DNA from: Streptomyces sp. LBL
GTDB taxonomy: Bacteria > Actinomycetota > Actinomycetes > Streptomycetales > Streptomycetaceae
Assembly: GCF_029893585.1 (NCBI RefSeq)
Contig: NZ_JARXYX010000012.1
Coordinates: 62,001 to 126,000, forward strand
DNA length: 64,000 bases
Direction of reading: 5' to 3'
Position 1 is the first letter of the stretch, and each line of letters starts with the position of its first letter. The notes under the pieces are model-generated. The model had not been told where the DNA came from. It saw only the letters and a program-made list of their open reading frames with translations, and did not search any database. A program made the position numbers and the translations under genes. Of this stretch, positions 32,430-41,095 are shown piece after piece.

Positions 32430-34694
32430 ATGGGGAACGGAGATACGCGGGTGCGGGGCCTGGCCGCGCGGGCCGGTGGCTGGAGCGCTCGGCACCGATG
32501 GGCTGCCGTCGGGATCTGGGTGCTGTTCGTCGTCCTGGCGATGGGGCTCGGTTCGGCAGCGGGCCGGGTCGACGTCAAGGACAGCGACCAGCTGAAGGGC
32601 GAGACCCACACCGCCGCGAAGATCACCGAGGACGCCGGGATCGACGAGCCGGCCAGTGAGACCGTACTGATCCAGGCCAAGGGCGGCAGCCTCAAGGCCA
32701 CGGACGCCGAGTTCCGCGCCGCCGTCACCGCGGTCGTGACCGCCGTCGAGGGGACCGGCAAGGTCACGGGCGTCACCTCGCCCTACGACACGGACACCAT
32801 CTCGAAGGACGGCCGCAGCGCGCTGGTGCAGTTCGACATGCGCGGCGAGTCGGACACCGCGGGCGAGCGGATCGAGCCGGTGCTGAAGGCGGTCGAGGGG
32901 GTGCAGAAGCAGCACGCGTCGCTGCGGGTCGAGGAGATCGGCGGCGCCAGCATGATGAAGACGTTCGACGACGCGTTCGGCGACGACTTCCAGAAGGCCG
33001 AGTACTCGGCGGTGCCGGTGGCGCTCGGTATTCTGCTCATCGCCTTCGGCGCGCTGGTGGCGGCGCTGCTGCCGGTGCTGCTGGCCGTCACCGCGATCAT
33101 GGCGACGATGGGCCTGATGGGCATCGTCAGCCATGTGATGCCCATGAGCGACACCGCCAACTCCGTGATGCTGCTGGTCGGTCTAGCCGTCGGTGTCGAC
33201 TACTGCCTGTTCTATCTGCGCCGGGAACGCGAGGAGCGCGAGGCCGGCCGGGACGCGCAGACGGCCTTGAGGGTCGCCGCCGCGACCAGTGGCCGCGCGA
33301 TCATCGTCTCCGGTGTCACGGTGTGCGTGGCGATGGCGGGCATGCTCTTCACCGGGCTCGCCGAGTTCGAGGCGATGGGCCTGGCCTCGCTGATGGTCGT
33401 GGCGGTCGCCATGGTCGGCTCCGTGACGGTGCTGCCCGCCCTGCTGTCGCTCCTGGGCGAGCGGGTCGAGAAGGGGCGGATCCCCTTCCTGCGCCGCCGT
33501 CGCCGTAACGGCGGCAACGGCGGCAACGGCGAGAGCCGGTTCTGGACGGCCGTGCTGAAGGGCGTGCTCGCCAGGCCCGTCGTGTCCGTGGCCGTGGCGG
33601 CCGGCGCGCTGCTCGCCATCGCGGCGCCGGCGGTCGGCATGAAGACGCAGAATCTCACCCTGGACCAGGAGTTCGGGGACTCGCTGCCCATCGTGCAGAC
33701 GTACAACCGGGTCAACGACGCCTTCCCGGGCGGCTCCGAGCCGGCCGAGGTGGTCGTCAAGGCGGACGACATCAACGCCCCCGAGGTGAAGAACGCGCTC
33801 GCCGCCTTCAAGGACGAGGCGGTCGCCTCCGGTGCCTCGCGCGGCCCGGTCGAGATCAAGCTGCACGACGCGCAGAACATCGCGTATGTGTATGTCCCGC
33901 TGGTCGGCGGTTCCGACCTGGACAAGGCGGGGGCGAGCCTGGACAAGCTGCGCGACGAGGTACGTCCGGTCACGCTCGGCAAGGTCGACGGGGTCGAGGC
34001 GCCGATCACCGGTCAGGTCGCCGGGTCGAAGGACTTCAACGACCAGCTCGCCGGAGCCGTCGTCCCGGTCTTCGCGTTCGTCGTGGTCTTCGCCTTCGGG
34101 CTGATGCTGCTGTCCTTCCGCTCGCTGACCGTCGCGATCACCTCGATCGTGCTGAACCTGCTGTCGGTGGGCGCCGCTTACGGCATTCTCGTGGGTGTCT
34201 TCCAGCACGGCTGGGGCGCGTCGCTGGTGGGCGCGGAGGGCGTCGGAGCCATCATCACCTGGCTGCCGCTGTTCCTCTTCGTGATCCTGTTCGGCCTGTC
34301 GATGGACTACCACGTGTTCGTGGTCTCGCGGATCCGCGAGGCACGCCTGCGCGGCCGTACGACCCACGAGGCCATCCAGCACGGGGTGGTCACCACGGCC
34401 GGTGTCGTGACCAGTGCCGCGGTCATCATGGTGGCCGTGTTCGCGATCTTCGGCACGCTGTCCATGCAGTCCATGAAGCAGATGGGCGTCGGCCTCGCGG
34501 CCGCGGTGCTCATCGACGCGACGATCATCCGGGGTGTGCTGCTGCCCGCGGTGATGGCGCTGCTGGGCGAGCGCAACTGGTACCTGCCGAAGTGGCTGCA
34601 CCGGCTGCCGGACCTCACCCACGACGAGGCGCCGGAGGCCGCCGTGACCCGGCCCGCGGTGCGGGACGACGAGGGTGAGCGGCTGGGGGTCTGA
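32430..34694 (+). CDS. MMPL-family (RND superfamily) membrane transporter
   Basis: 754 residues from ATG 32430 behind GAGGGGG. Topology is two repeats, each with one helix, a large extracytoplasmic domain and five helices. Evidence: HRWAAVGIWVLFVVLAMGLG, then VPVALGILLIAFGALVAALL; the GLAVGVDYCLFYLRREREE block at the first repeat and FGLSMDYHVFVVSRIREARL at the second carry the conserved Asp-Tyr pairs of proton translocation. MMPL proteins export lipids or hydrophobic compounds. It is monocistronic, ended by a shared terminator with the convergent lipoprotein gene. Substrate unknown. Confidence 0.94.
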   Translation: MGNGDTRVRGLAARAGGWSARHRWAAVGIWVLFVVLAMGLGSAAGRVDVKDSDQLKGETHTAAKITEDAGIDEPASETVLIQAKGGSLKATDAEFRAAVTAVVTAVEGTGKVTGVTSPYDTDTISKDGRSALVQFDMRGESDTAGERIEPVLKAVEGVQKQHASLRVEEIGGASMMKTFDDAFGDDFQKAEYSAVPVALGILLIAFGALVAALLPVLLAVTAIMATMGLMGIVSHVMPMSDTANSVMLLVGLAVGVDYCLFYLRREREEREAGRDAQTALRVAAATSGRAIIVSGVTVCVAMAGMLFTGLAEFEAMGLASLMVVAVAMVGSVTVLPALLSLLGERVEKGRIPFLRRRRRNGGNGGNGESRFWTAVLKGVLARPVVSVAVAAGALLAIAAPAVGMKTQNLTLDQEFGDSLPIVQTYNRVNDAFPGGSEPAEVVVKADDINAPEVKNALAAFKDEAVASGASRGPVEIKLHDAQNIAYVYVPLVGGSDLDKAGASLDKLRDEVRPVTLGKVDGVEAPITGQVAGSKDFNDQLAGAVVPVFAFVVVFAFGLMLLSFRSLTVAITSIVLNLLSVGAAYGILVGVFQHGWGASLVGAEGVGAIITWLPLFLFVILFGLSMDYHVFVVSRIREARLRGRTTHEAIQHGVVTTAGVVTSAAVIMVAVFAIFGTLSMQSMKQMGVGLAAAVLIDATIIRGVLLPAVMALLGERNWYLPKWLHRLPDLTHDEAPEAAVTRPAVRDDEGERLGV

Positions 34695-34722
34695 GCCCAC
34701 CGGCACCGAACCACCCAGAACT

Positions 34723-34759
34723 GAGGGCCCGTTGGTCACCGGGGAGCCAGCGGGCCCTC
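34723..34759. terminator. Bidirectional terminator hairpin between convergent genes
   Basis: Stem GAGGGCCCGTTGG (34723-34735) with CCAGCGGGCCCTC (34747-34759), 13 bases with one G-U pair, loop of 11. The right arm lies inside the last codons of the lipoprotein gene, so both transcripts can use it. Confidence 0.75.
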
Positions 34760-35521
34760 TGCCGTGCGGGGTGCCGGGAGGGCTTCTGCCGTGCGGGGTG
34801 CCAGGGAGGCTGAAGGATCGGGGCACCGCGCCCCTGTCCCCTCCAGGGGTCGGCCGTCCGGGCCGGTGACGGTCACCGGCGCCGGCCGGCCGGCGGGGTC
34901 GGCGACGCGCTGTGCCGCGACGGCCGTGCAGGTGAGCTGGGCCGCGGCGAGGGCGTTCAACCGGTCCACACCGCCGGTTATTTCGATCGATACGCGGTCT
35001 TCCCGCACCGTCACCTGCACGAGACCCGACGTACGGGCTTCCTGCGGCACCTCGGTCGGAGCGTCCGTAGCCAGGGCGTCCGTAGCCGGGGCGTCCGTAG
35101 CCGGGGCGTCCGTGGTCGGGGCGTCCGTGGTCGGGGCGCGAGAGGGTGCGGGAGCTCTGGTCGGCGGGGCCATGGCCGACGGCAGCCCGGTGGTGATGCC
35201 GCCGGCCCGTTCCGCACCGGTCGGGCCCTGAAGCAGCATCTCCACGGCCGACTCGACGTCGACCGGCGCGACGGTCCGGCGGGGGACGCCGACCAGGGCG
35301 CCGTCCGCCACGAAGTAGACCCGGATCATCGGCACCACCCCACTGGCGGGACCGCCCGCCTCCACCACATCGGTCGCGGGGATACCGCAGGAGGCGAGCG
35401 CGCACAGAGCCGGGAGGAACAGCAGAACGGACCTGCGTACGGCACGCGCGGACCGGCGCGCGGCCTGCGCGGTGGATCGGGATCCGGCCTGCGCGGCCGA
35501 TGATCGGTGTACGGAGGTCAT
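34736..35521 (-). CDS. GerMN-domain lipoprotein of a two-component operon
   Basis: 261 residues from ATG 35521, overlapping the kinase stop (ATGA). A lipoprotein signal ends at ALCALASC-GIP. Then a GerMN-like beta domain: MIRVYFVADGALVGVPRRTV, VESAVEMLLQGPTGAERAGGITTGLP and VQVTVREDRVSIEIT. The domain is interrupted by a Thr/Asp/Ala/Pro repeat (TTDAPATDAP units) and ends with a PAPRTAE repeat. The order regulator-kinase-GerMN lipoprotein mirrors MtrA-MtrB-LpqB and the AfsQ1-AfsQ2-lipoprotein locus, where the lipoprotein modulates the kinase. The stop lies in a terminator. Confidence 0.85.
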   Translation of the reverse strand: MTSVHRSSAAQAGSRSTAQAARRSARAVRRSVLLFLPALCALASCGIPATDVVEAGGPASGVVPMIRVYFVADGALVGVPRRTVAPVDVESAVEMLLQGPTGAERAGGITTGLPSAMAPPTRAPAPSRAPTTDAPTTDAPATDAPATDALATDAPTEVPQEARTSGLVQVTVREDRVSIEITGGVDRLNALAAAQLTCTAVAAQRVADPAGRPAPVTVTGPDGRPLEGTGARCPDPSASLAPRTAEALPAPRTAEGPLAPR

Positions 35522-37116
35522 GGTCGGTGCTCCTGGGGCAGCTCGTCGCTCCTCAGTGGGAGTTCGACGGTGAAGACGGCGCCACCCTCGGGCCGGTTCG
35601 CCGCGCGGACGGTGCCGCCGTGCACGCGGACGTTCTCCTCGGTGATGGCGAGGCCCAGGCCGCTGCCCTCGGTGCGGGTGCGGGCGGCGTCCGACTTGTA
35701 GAACCGCTCGAAGACATGGGGCAGCACGCTGTCGGGGATGCCGGGGCCGCTGTCCAGCACCTCGATGACCGCGAGCCGCTCCCCGCCTTCGTACAGGCGG
35801 AGTCGGACGGGCCGCTCGCCGTGCCGCAGGGCGTTGCCGACCAGGTTGGCTACAACTACGTCGAGCCGGCGCGGGTCGACGCGGCCGCGAAGGGCGTCGG
35901 GCGGCGGCAGCTCGACGTCGACCAGGTCGGTCCAGGCACGGTCGGCGAGCGTACGCCGCAGCGACTCGGCGAGGTCGATCTCGTCCAGGTGCAGCACGGC
36001 CGCGCCCGCGTCGAAGCGGGAGACCTCCATCAGGTCCTCCACCAGCCGGGCCAGCTTCACGGTCTCCTCGCTGATCAGCCGGACCGCGGTGGCGGTGTCC
36101 GGGTCGAGGCGGTCGGCGTCCTCGTCGAGGACGTCGGTGACCGCCGACATGGCGGCGAGCGGGGTGCGCAGTTCGTGCGAGACATCGGCGGCGAACCGGC
36201 GGGCCCGGGCCTCCATGTCGCGCAGTTCGGCGACCGACTCCTCCAGCGCGGCGGCCGTCTCGTTGAACGTGTGCGACAGATCGGCGAGTTCGTCGGACCC
36301 GTTGACGGCGAGCCGGGTGTCCAGCCGCCCCTCGGCGATACTGCGGGTGGCTCCCCGCAGCGCCCGCACCGGCCGCAGCACCCCGCGCGCGGCGAGCAGC
36401 GCCAGCAGCACGGCCAGCGCCAGAACGGGCACGGTGGCCCGCTGGACGGCGGTGACCAGGGCGTCGACGTACTGCCGTTCCCTGGTCTGCGGCACCGTCA
36501 CGAAAACCTGGATCCCGGAGGGGACCACACCTTCCGCGGCGGGCAGGGCGAAGGCGATCGACATACCGACGACGAGTGAGGTGCGGTCGCCGCTGGTCAC
36601 CCGCTGGAAGACGGTGGCCGGGCTGGTGTCCACAGCCCGGCGCAGGGCGGGCGTCAGCTTCTCGAACGGGTCGTCGGGGACGGAGGTGGCCCTCAGGTCT
36701 CCGTAGACGGCCAACACGCGCCAGGTCCCGGCGGGTTCCGCGTCGGCCACGTCGGCCGCGAACCGGCTCAGTGCGGCCTCGCCCGGTGGGAAGCCCAGAT
36801 CCGGGGCGAGCCTGTTGACCTGGGTACGCAGCAGCTTGATGACAGTGTCCTGGCTCTGCTGGAGCACGCCCGTGCGCGCCTCGCGGAAGGTCAGGGCGCC
36901 GGTGGAGGCGGCGGCGAGGGCGGCGACGAGGGTGAACGCCACGACCATCCGCGTGCGCAGTCCCCGCAATTGGGGGGCGCCGAACCGCTTCCTCCGCGCA
37001 CCCCGCCCCGAGTCCTCTCCCGGGCCCTTTCCCGAGCCCTCTCCTGAGCCCTTTCCCGGGCCCTCTCCTGAGCCCTTTCCCGGGCCCTTTCCCGAGCGTC
37101 TCCCCGAGCCCCTCAC
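35518..37116 (-). CDS. Sensor histidine kinase (AfsQ2/MtrB-like)
   Basis: 532 residues from GTG 37116, overlapping the regulator stop (GTGA). An unusual cytoplasmic N-terminus has GKGPGKGSGEG repeats. Transmembrane helices are at about 57-76 and 233-255, flanking an extracellular sensor domain of about 155 residues. Then a HAMP linker, the phospho-acceptor FAADVSHELRTPLAAM, N-box NLVGNALRHG, G1 DSGPGIPDSVLPHVFERFYKSD and G2 GSGLGLAI. All catalytic motifs are intact. It should phosphorylate the upstream OmpR-type regulator in response to an envelope or metabolic signal. Confidence 0.93.
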   Translation of the reverse strand: MRGSGRRSGKGPGKGSGEGPGKGSGEGSGKGPGEDSGRGARRKRFGAPQLRGLRTRMVVAFTLVAALAAASTGALTFREARTGVLQQSQDTVIKLLRTQVNRLAPDLGFPPGEAALSRFAADVADAEPAGTWRVLAVYGDLRATSVPDDPFEKLTPALRRAVDTSPATVFQRVTSGDRTSLVVGMSIAFALPAAEGVVPSGIQVFVTVPQTRERQYVDALVTAVQRATVPVLALAVLLALLAARGVLRPVRALRGATRSIAEGRLDTRLAVNGSDELADLSHTFNETAAALEESVAELRDMEARARRFAADVSHELRTPLAAMSAVTDVLDEDADRLDPDTATAVRLISEETVKLARLVEDLMEVSRFDAGAAVLHLDEIDLAESLRRTLADRAWTDLVDVELPPPDALRGRVDPRRLDVVVANLVGNALRHGERPVRLRLYEGGERLAVIEVLDSGPGIPDSVLPHVFERFYKSDAARTRTEGSGLGLAITEENVRVHGGTVRAANRPEGGAVFTVELPLRSDELPQEHRP

Positions 37117-37805
37117 CGCGACGCGAACCTGTAGCCGAAGCCGCGCACGGTCTGGATGTAGCGGGGTTCCCGCGGCGGCTCACCCATCTTGGTGCGCAGC
37201 CGCTTGACGCAGGCGTCCACCAGGCGGGCGTCCCCGTGATAGCTGTGCTCCCAGACCGCCTCGAGGAGCTGCTGTCGGCTGAACACCTGACCGGGCGAGG
37301 CGGACAGGGTCAGCAGCAGTCGCAGTTCGGACGGGGCGAGCGCGACCGGATCTCCCCGCCAGGACACCACCAGTCCGGCCCGGTCGATGGACAGGTCCCC
37401 GTAGGTGTCGATCTTCGGTATGCCGCCCTCGGCGGGCGGCCCGGCCGCCCGGCGCAGCACGGCCCGGATCCGCGCCTCCAGCACCCTGGCCCGCACGGGC
37501 TTGACCACGTAGTCGTCGGCCCCTGCCTCGAGTCCTACGACGATGTCCTCGTCGTCGCCCCGTGCGGTCGCCATGATGATCGGCAAGGTCTGGTCCAGGG
37601 AGCGCATCCCCCGGCACACGTCCAGGCCGGGCATGCCCGGCAGCATCAGGTCCAGCACCACGACGTCCGGCCGGAAGGACCGCAGCCGCTCCAGCCCCTC
37701 CTCGCCGGTCTCGGCGGCGGCGACCTCGTGCCCCTGGCGACGCAGGGCGAGGACGACGCCCTCCCGCACGGCACGGTCGTCTTCGATCAGCAGAACGCGT
37801 GGCAT
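37113..37805 (-). CDS. OmpR-family response regulator (AfsQ1-like)
   Basis: 230 residues from ATG 37805. Receiver domain with MPRVLLIEDDRAVREG (acidic pocket), phospho-acceptor Asp in VVVLDLMLPGMPG, conserved T/A in MATARGD and Lys in DDYVVKPV. The C-terminal winged helix has LAPSELRLLLTLSASPGQVFSRQQLLEAVW and VDACVKRLRTKMGEPPREPRYIQTVRGFGYRF. First gene of the regulator-kinase-lipoprotein operon. A perfect GTTAC-N6-GTTAC repeat, the form bound by AfsQ1, lies 80 bases upstream and may mediate autoregulation. Confidence 0.94.
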   Translation of the reverse strand: MPRVLLIEDDRAVREGVVLALRRQGHEVAAAETGEEGLERLRSFRPDVVVLDLMLPGMPGLDVCRGMRSLDQTLPIIMATARGDDEDIVVGLEAGADDYVVKPVRARVLEARIRAVLRRAAGPPAEGGIPKIDTYGDLSIDRAGLVVSWRGDPVALAPSELRLLLTLSASPGQVFSRQQLLEAVWEHSYHGDARLVDACVKRLRTKMGEPPREPRYIQTVRGFGYRFASR

Positions 37806-37845
37806 GCGCTCAGTATCCGTACTGCCGGTGATCACTCGGAGCTTT

Positions 37846-37933
37846 GTTACCGGATGATCATATGAACCCACGCGAAGTGAATCCGTTACCATTCCGTTAC
37901 CGTTTGGGCCAGATCCGATCACATAGCGATCAC
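37846..37933. promoter_or_regulatory. AfsQ1-type direct repeat GTTAC-N6-GTTAC and a second 11-bp-period repeat
   Basis: In the divergent promoter between the response regulator and DUF3152 genes, GTTAC at 37885-37889 and 37896-37900 are separated by six bases, matching the GTnAC-N6-GTnAC sites described for AfsQ1. A further GTTAC is at 37846-37850. GATCAC at 37917-37922 and 37928-37933 repeats with the same 11-base period. One-turn spacing suits a tandem OmpR-type dimer. Confidence 0.7.
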
Positions 37934-37946
37934 AACCTGAACAACT

Positions 37947-38867
37947 ATGACAGCGCAGAAGACACCTTCCTCCCGTGGCCGTCGTCGTCGGCGCGGCGCC
38001 GCCCATGCCGCCGCGCGCGGGCGGAAGGGGCTGCTGTGGGGAGGTCTCGCCGCGGTGACCGTCCTGGGCGCCGCCGGGTTCGCTACGGTCGGCTGGACGG
38101 CTCCGCAGACGGGCGGGACCCGCGCGGACGCCAACGCCGAGCCCACGCAGCACGCGGAATCCAGTCCCGCGGCCACCCGCCCGACGTACAGAGCCAAGCC
38201 CGCGCCACCCCACCGGTCCCCCAGCTCCTCCCCCAAGCCTTCCGACAAGCCTTCCGACAAGCCGTCCGGCAAGTCTTCCGAAAAGCCTTCCCAGCCCGAG
38301 ATCCCGTCCACCGGGCCGGGCACGTTCACCACCGCGTCCGGCGGCAGCGGCACGGTGGGGAAGGGAAGGGTCCTGCGCTACCGGGTCGAGGTCGAGGACG
38401 AACTCAACCTGTCCGCGGCGGACGTCGCCGTACAGGTGGAGCACATCCTGGCCGACCGGCGCGGCTGGACGACGGACGGCCACTCCGCGTTCCAGCGGGT
38501 GCCGAGCGGCACGACCGACTTCGTCGTCCGGGTCGCCACGCCCGGGACCGTGGACAAGATCTGCGGGCAGTACGGGCTGGAAACCGGCGGCGAGGTCAAC
38601 TGCAACGTGGCGCAGAACGTGATGGTCAACCTCAAGCGCTGGCTGCTGGCGACCCCCGTCTACGCCAAGGACGTCCCGTCCTACCGCGCACTGATCATCA
38701 ACCACGAGGTCGGCCACTTCCTCGGCCACGGCCACGTCGACTGCCCCGGCCCCGGGAAGCCGGCCCCCGCGATGATGCAGCAGATCAAGGGCATGCACGG
38801 ATGCGAGCCCAACGTCTGGCCCTACGACGGCGACCGACGGTACCTCACCGGCCCGGCCGTTTCCTGA
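37947..38867 (+). CDS. Secreted DUF3152 protein with a zinc-metalloprotease motif
   Basis: 306 residues. A basic N-terminus (RGRRRRRGAAHAAARGRK) and one helix (GLLWGGLAAVTVLGAAGFATV) anchor or export it. A Pro/Ser/Lys linker with KPSDKPSDKPSGKSSEKPS repeats leads to the DUF3152 domain (about 130-306): LRYRVEVEDELNLSAADVA, HEVGHFLGHGHVDC and PAMMQQIKGMHGCEPNVWP. HExxHxxGHxH is the metzincin zinc site, so peptidase activity is plausible; no substrate is known. It is divergent from the two-component operon and shares its promoter region, so it is a likely target. Confidence 0.88.
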   Translation: MTAQKTPSSRGRRRRRGAAHAAARGRKGLLWGGLAAVTVLGAAGFATVGWTAPQTGGTRADANAEPTQHAESSPAATRPTYRAKPAPPHRSPSSSPKPSDKPSDKPSGKSSEKPSQPEIPSTGPGTFTTASGGSGTVGKGRVLRYRVEVEDELNLSAADVAVQVEHILADRRGWTTDGHSAFQRVPSGTTDFVVRVATPGTVDKICGQYGLETGGEVNCNVAQNVMVNLKRWLLATPVYAKDVPSYRALIINHEVGHFLGHGHVDCPGPGKPAPAMMQQIKGMHGCEPNVWPYDGDRRYLTGPAVS

Positions 38868-38981
38868 GCCCGGACCGGCCGTTCGCTGCGCCCGTTCCCT
38901 GCGCCTGTTCCCTCCGTCCGGACCGGCCGTTCCCTGGGCACGAACCCGCCATATCCTCACCCGTGCGCGTGCGCGTGCCGC

Positions 38982-40262
38982 TCAGCGCTGATATCGGGCC
39001 AGGACCAGGTTGCCGTCGTCCTCCAGTCGTTCACGCAGCTCGCCGAGGCCGATCGCCCCGCTGTAGTACTCCTGGAACGCGGGTGTGGCGACCTTGTCCT
39101 TCCACTCCGGGTAGCCCCGCACGGACTGCGCGGGCGCCGGGCGCAGGTGCGTGGCGAGGGCGGTACCGGTGGCCCAGCCGTTTTCCGTGGTGTGCAGGTC
39201 GGGGTCCTTCAGCGCCCGGGTGCCGGTGGGCAGCATCCAGTCGCCCAGGGCGAGGCGGACCATGTTCGGCGGTCGCAGCAGGAAGTCGATGAACTCGGCG
39301 GCCTCCTTCTTGTGCGGGCTGTCCTCGGCGATCGACAGGGTCTGCGGGCTGACGCCCTGGGTGAGTCCGTCCGCGCCGGCCGGGGCGGGCAGCACCTGCC
39401 ACTCGAAGCCCTTCGGCGCCTGCTGGGTGATCTGCTGGCGGTACGAGAACCCGAGCGGGACCATCGCGTACCTGCCGCCGAAGAAGCCGGGGAGGGTGTC
39501 CGAGCCGCCGCTGCCGAGGGTGGTGGGCGAGGCGCTGTGGTCGGTGTCGGCCTGGTCGTGGATGGTGCGCGGCATCGTCTCGTCCGCTGCCTCGAACCGG
39601 ATCGTCACCTTGCCGTCCGCGCCCCGGTGGAAGAGTTGTCCGCCCGCCGACAACGACAGGTTGAGGGTCGCGGAGACGGGCTCCTTGAGCGGCCAGGCGA
39701 CGCCGTACTTCCCGTCGCCGCTGAGCTGTTCGGTGATGCGGCGGAACTCCGGCCAGCTCCACGGCTGTTCGGGCGTGGGGATCCGTACGCCCGCGTCCCT
39801 CAGCCAGGTCGCGTTGGCGATGAGCACACGCGGCTCCTGGAGGAAAGGGACACCGTAGATCCCGTCCCCGAAGGTCGCCGTGTCCCAACTGCGCCGCGGG
39901 ATGTCCGACATGAGCCGGTCGGGCAACAGGTCGGTCAGATCGGCGAGGTAGCCGCCGTACGCGAAGTCCGCGAGGTCGTCCGAGGCGTCGTGGATGATGT
40001 CGGGCGCCTCACCGCCCTCGAAGGAGGTGAGCAGCTGGTCGTGGACACTGTCCCAACTTCCCTGGACGTACTCGACCTTGACGTCCGGATGGGTCGCGTT
40101 CCACTCCTTCACCAGATCCTGGTTCGCCGCCACGGACTCCTGCTGCCAGGCGAGGGACTGGAAGCGGAGAGTGATCCGACCGGTGCCGGAGTCACCGCCG
40201 TCGCCGGTGCAGCCCGCGAGGAGCAGGACCAGCGCGAGGATCCCGGAGATGCGGACGCGCAT
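38982..40262 (-). CDS. ABC sugar transporter substrate-binding lipoprotein (CUT1 type)
   Basis: 426 residues from ATG 40262, overlapping the permease stop (ATGA). The signal peptide ends at the lipobox ALVLLLAGC-TGD. The extracellular solute-binding family 1 pattern is clear: ITLRFQSLAWQQESVAANQDLVKEWNATHPDVKVEYVQGSWDSVHDQ, GEAPDIIHD, YGVPFLQEPRVLIANATWLRDAG and SPHKKEAAEFIDFLL. It probably binds an oligosaccharide or similar. The transporter ATPase is not encoded here; CUT1 systems in Streptomyces usually borrow the shared MsiK ATPase. Confidence 0.92.
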   Translation of the reverse strand: MRVRISGILALVLLLAGCTGDGGDSGTGRITLRFQSLAWQQESVAANQDLVKEWNATHPDVKVEYVQGSWDSVHDQLLTSFEGGEAPDIIHDASDDLADFAYGGYLADLTDLLPDRLMSDIPRRSWDTATFGDGIYGVPFLQEPRVLIANATWLRDAGVRIPTPEQPWSWPEFRRITEQLSGDGKYGVAWPLKEPVSATLNLSLSAGGQLFHRGADGKVTIRFEAADETMPRTIHDQADTDHSASPTTLGSGGSDTLPGFFGGRYAMVPLGFSYRQQITQQAPKGFEWQVLPAPAGADGLTQGVSPQTLSIAEDSPHKKEAAEFIDFLLRPPNMVRLALGDWMLPTGTRALKDPDLHTTENGWATGTALATHLRPAPAQSVRGYPEWKDKVATPAFQEYYSGAIGLGELRERLEDDGNLVLARYQR

Positions 40263-41095
40263 CAGCTCTTCACCGCCCCGGCCGTCATGCCGCCCGTGAT
40301 CCGGCGTTGGATGATCGCGAAGACGACCAGCGAGGGCAGCGTGGCGAGGAAGGCCGCGGCGGCCAGCGGGCCCAGGTCGGCGACGCCCTCCGCGCCGATG
40401 AAGTGGGTGAGGACGACCGGCAGGGTCTGCTTCTCGGGCGTCTTCATCAGCACCAGCGCGAAGAAGAACTCGTTCCACGCGGTGACGAACGCGAACAGTG
40501 CCGTCGCCACGATCCCCGGCGCGAGCAGCGGCGCGGTCACCGACACCAGCGTCCGCAGCCGCCCGGCCCCGTCGACCGCCGCCGCCTCCTCCAACTCGGC
40601 GGGCACGGCACGGACGTATCCGACGAGCATCCACAGCGCGAACGGCAGCGCCCACACCACGTACACCATCACCAGCCCCGGCAGCGAGTTGATCAGCCGC
40701 AGGTTCTTCAGCACCAGGAACAGCGGGATGATCACCAGTACGAGCGGGAACGCCTGGCTGACGACCACCCAGCCCGTGGCCGCCTTGGCGAGGCGGGTGC
40801 GGTGGCGGGCCATGACGTAGGCCAGGGGTGTCGCGATCAGTACGGCGATCAGCGCGGCGCCGAGCGCTGCGAGCAACGAGTTGCCCGCGGCCCGCAGCAG
40901 GGGTTGCTCGTCGAAGGCCTGCCGGAAGTTGTCGAGGGTGGGGTCGCGCGGGATCCAGGTGGGATGCAGACTGCCCAGTTCCCTCGGGGACTTGAAGGCC
41001 GTGGAGACGAGCCAGAGGAAGGGGAAGGCCAGGAAGACGAGATACGCGAGCAGGGCGGCGTACTGGCCGGCCCGGCCGCCGGTACCGGTCCTCAT
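40262..41095 (-). CDS. ABC sugar transporter permease (MalG/UgpE-like)
   Basis: 277 residues, six predicted helices beginning YAALLAYLVFLAFPFLWLVSTAFKSPREL, which is the standard MalG-type opening. The EAA motif region is ELEEAAAVDGAGRLRTLVSVTAPLLAPGI, contacting the ATPase. ATG 41095 overlaps the stop of the partner permease. Middle gene of the three-gene transporter operon. Confidence 0.94.
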   Translation of the reverse strand: MRTGTGGRAGQYAALLAYLVFLAFPFLWLVSTAFKSPRELGSLHPTWIPRDPTLDNFRQAFDEQPLLRAAGNSLLAALGAALIAVLIATPLAYVMARHRTRLAKAATGWVVVSQAFPLVLVIIPLFLVLKNLRLINSLPGLVMVYVVWALPFALWMLVGYVRAVPAELEEAAAVDGAGRLRTLVSVTAPLLAPGIVATALFAFVTAWNEFFFALVLMKTPEKQTLPVVLTHFIGAEGVADLGPLAAAAFLATLPSLVVFAIIQRRITGGMTAGAVKS

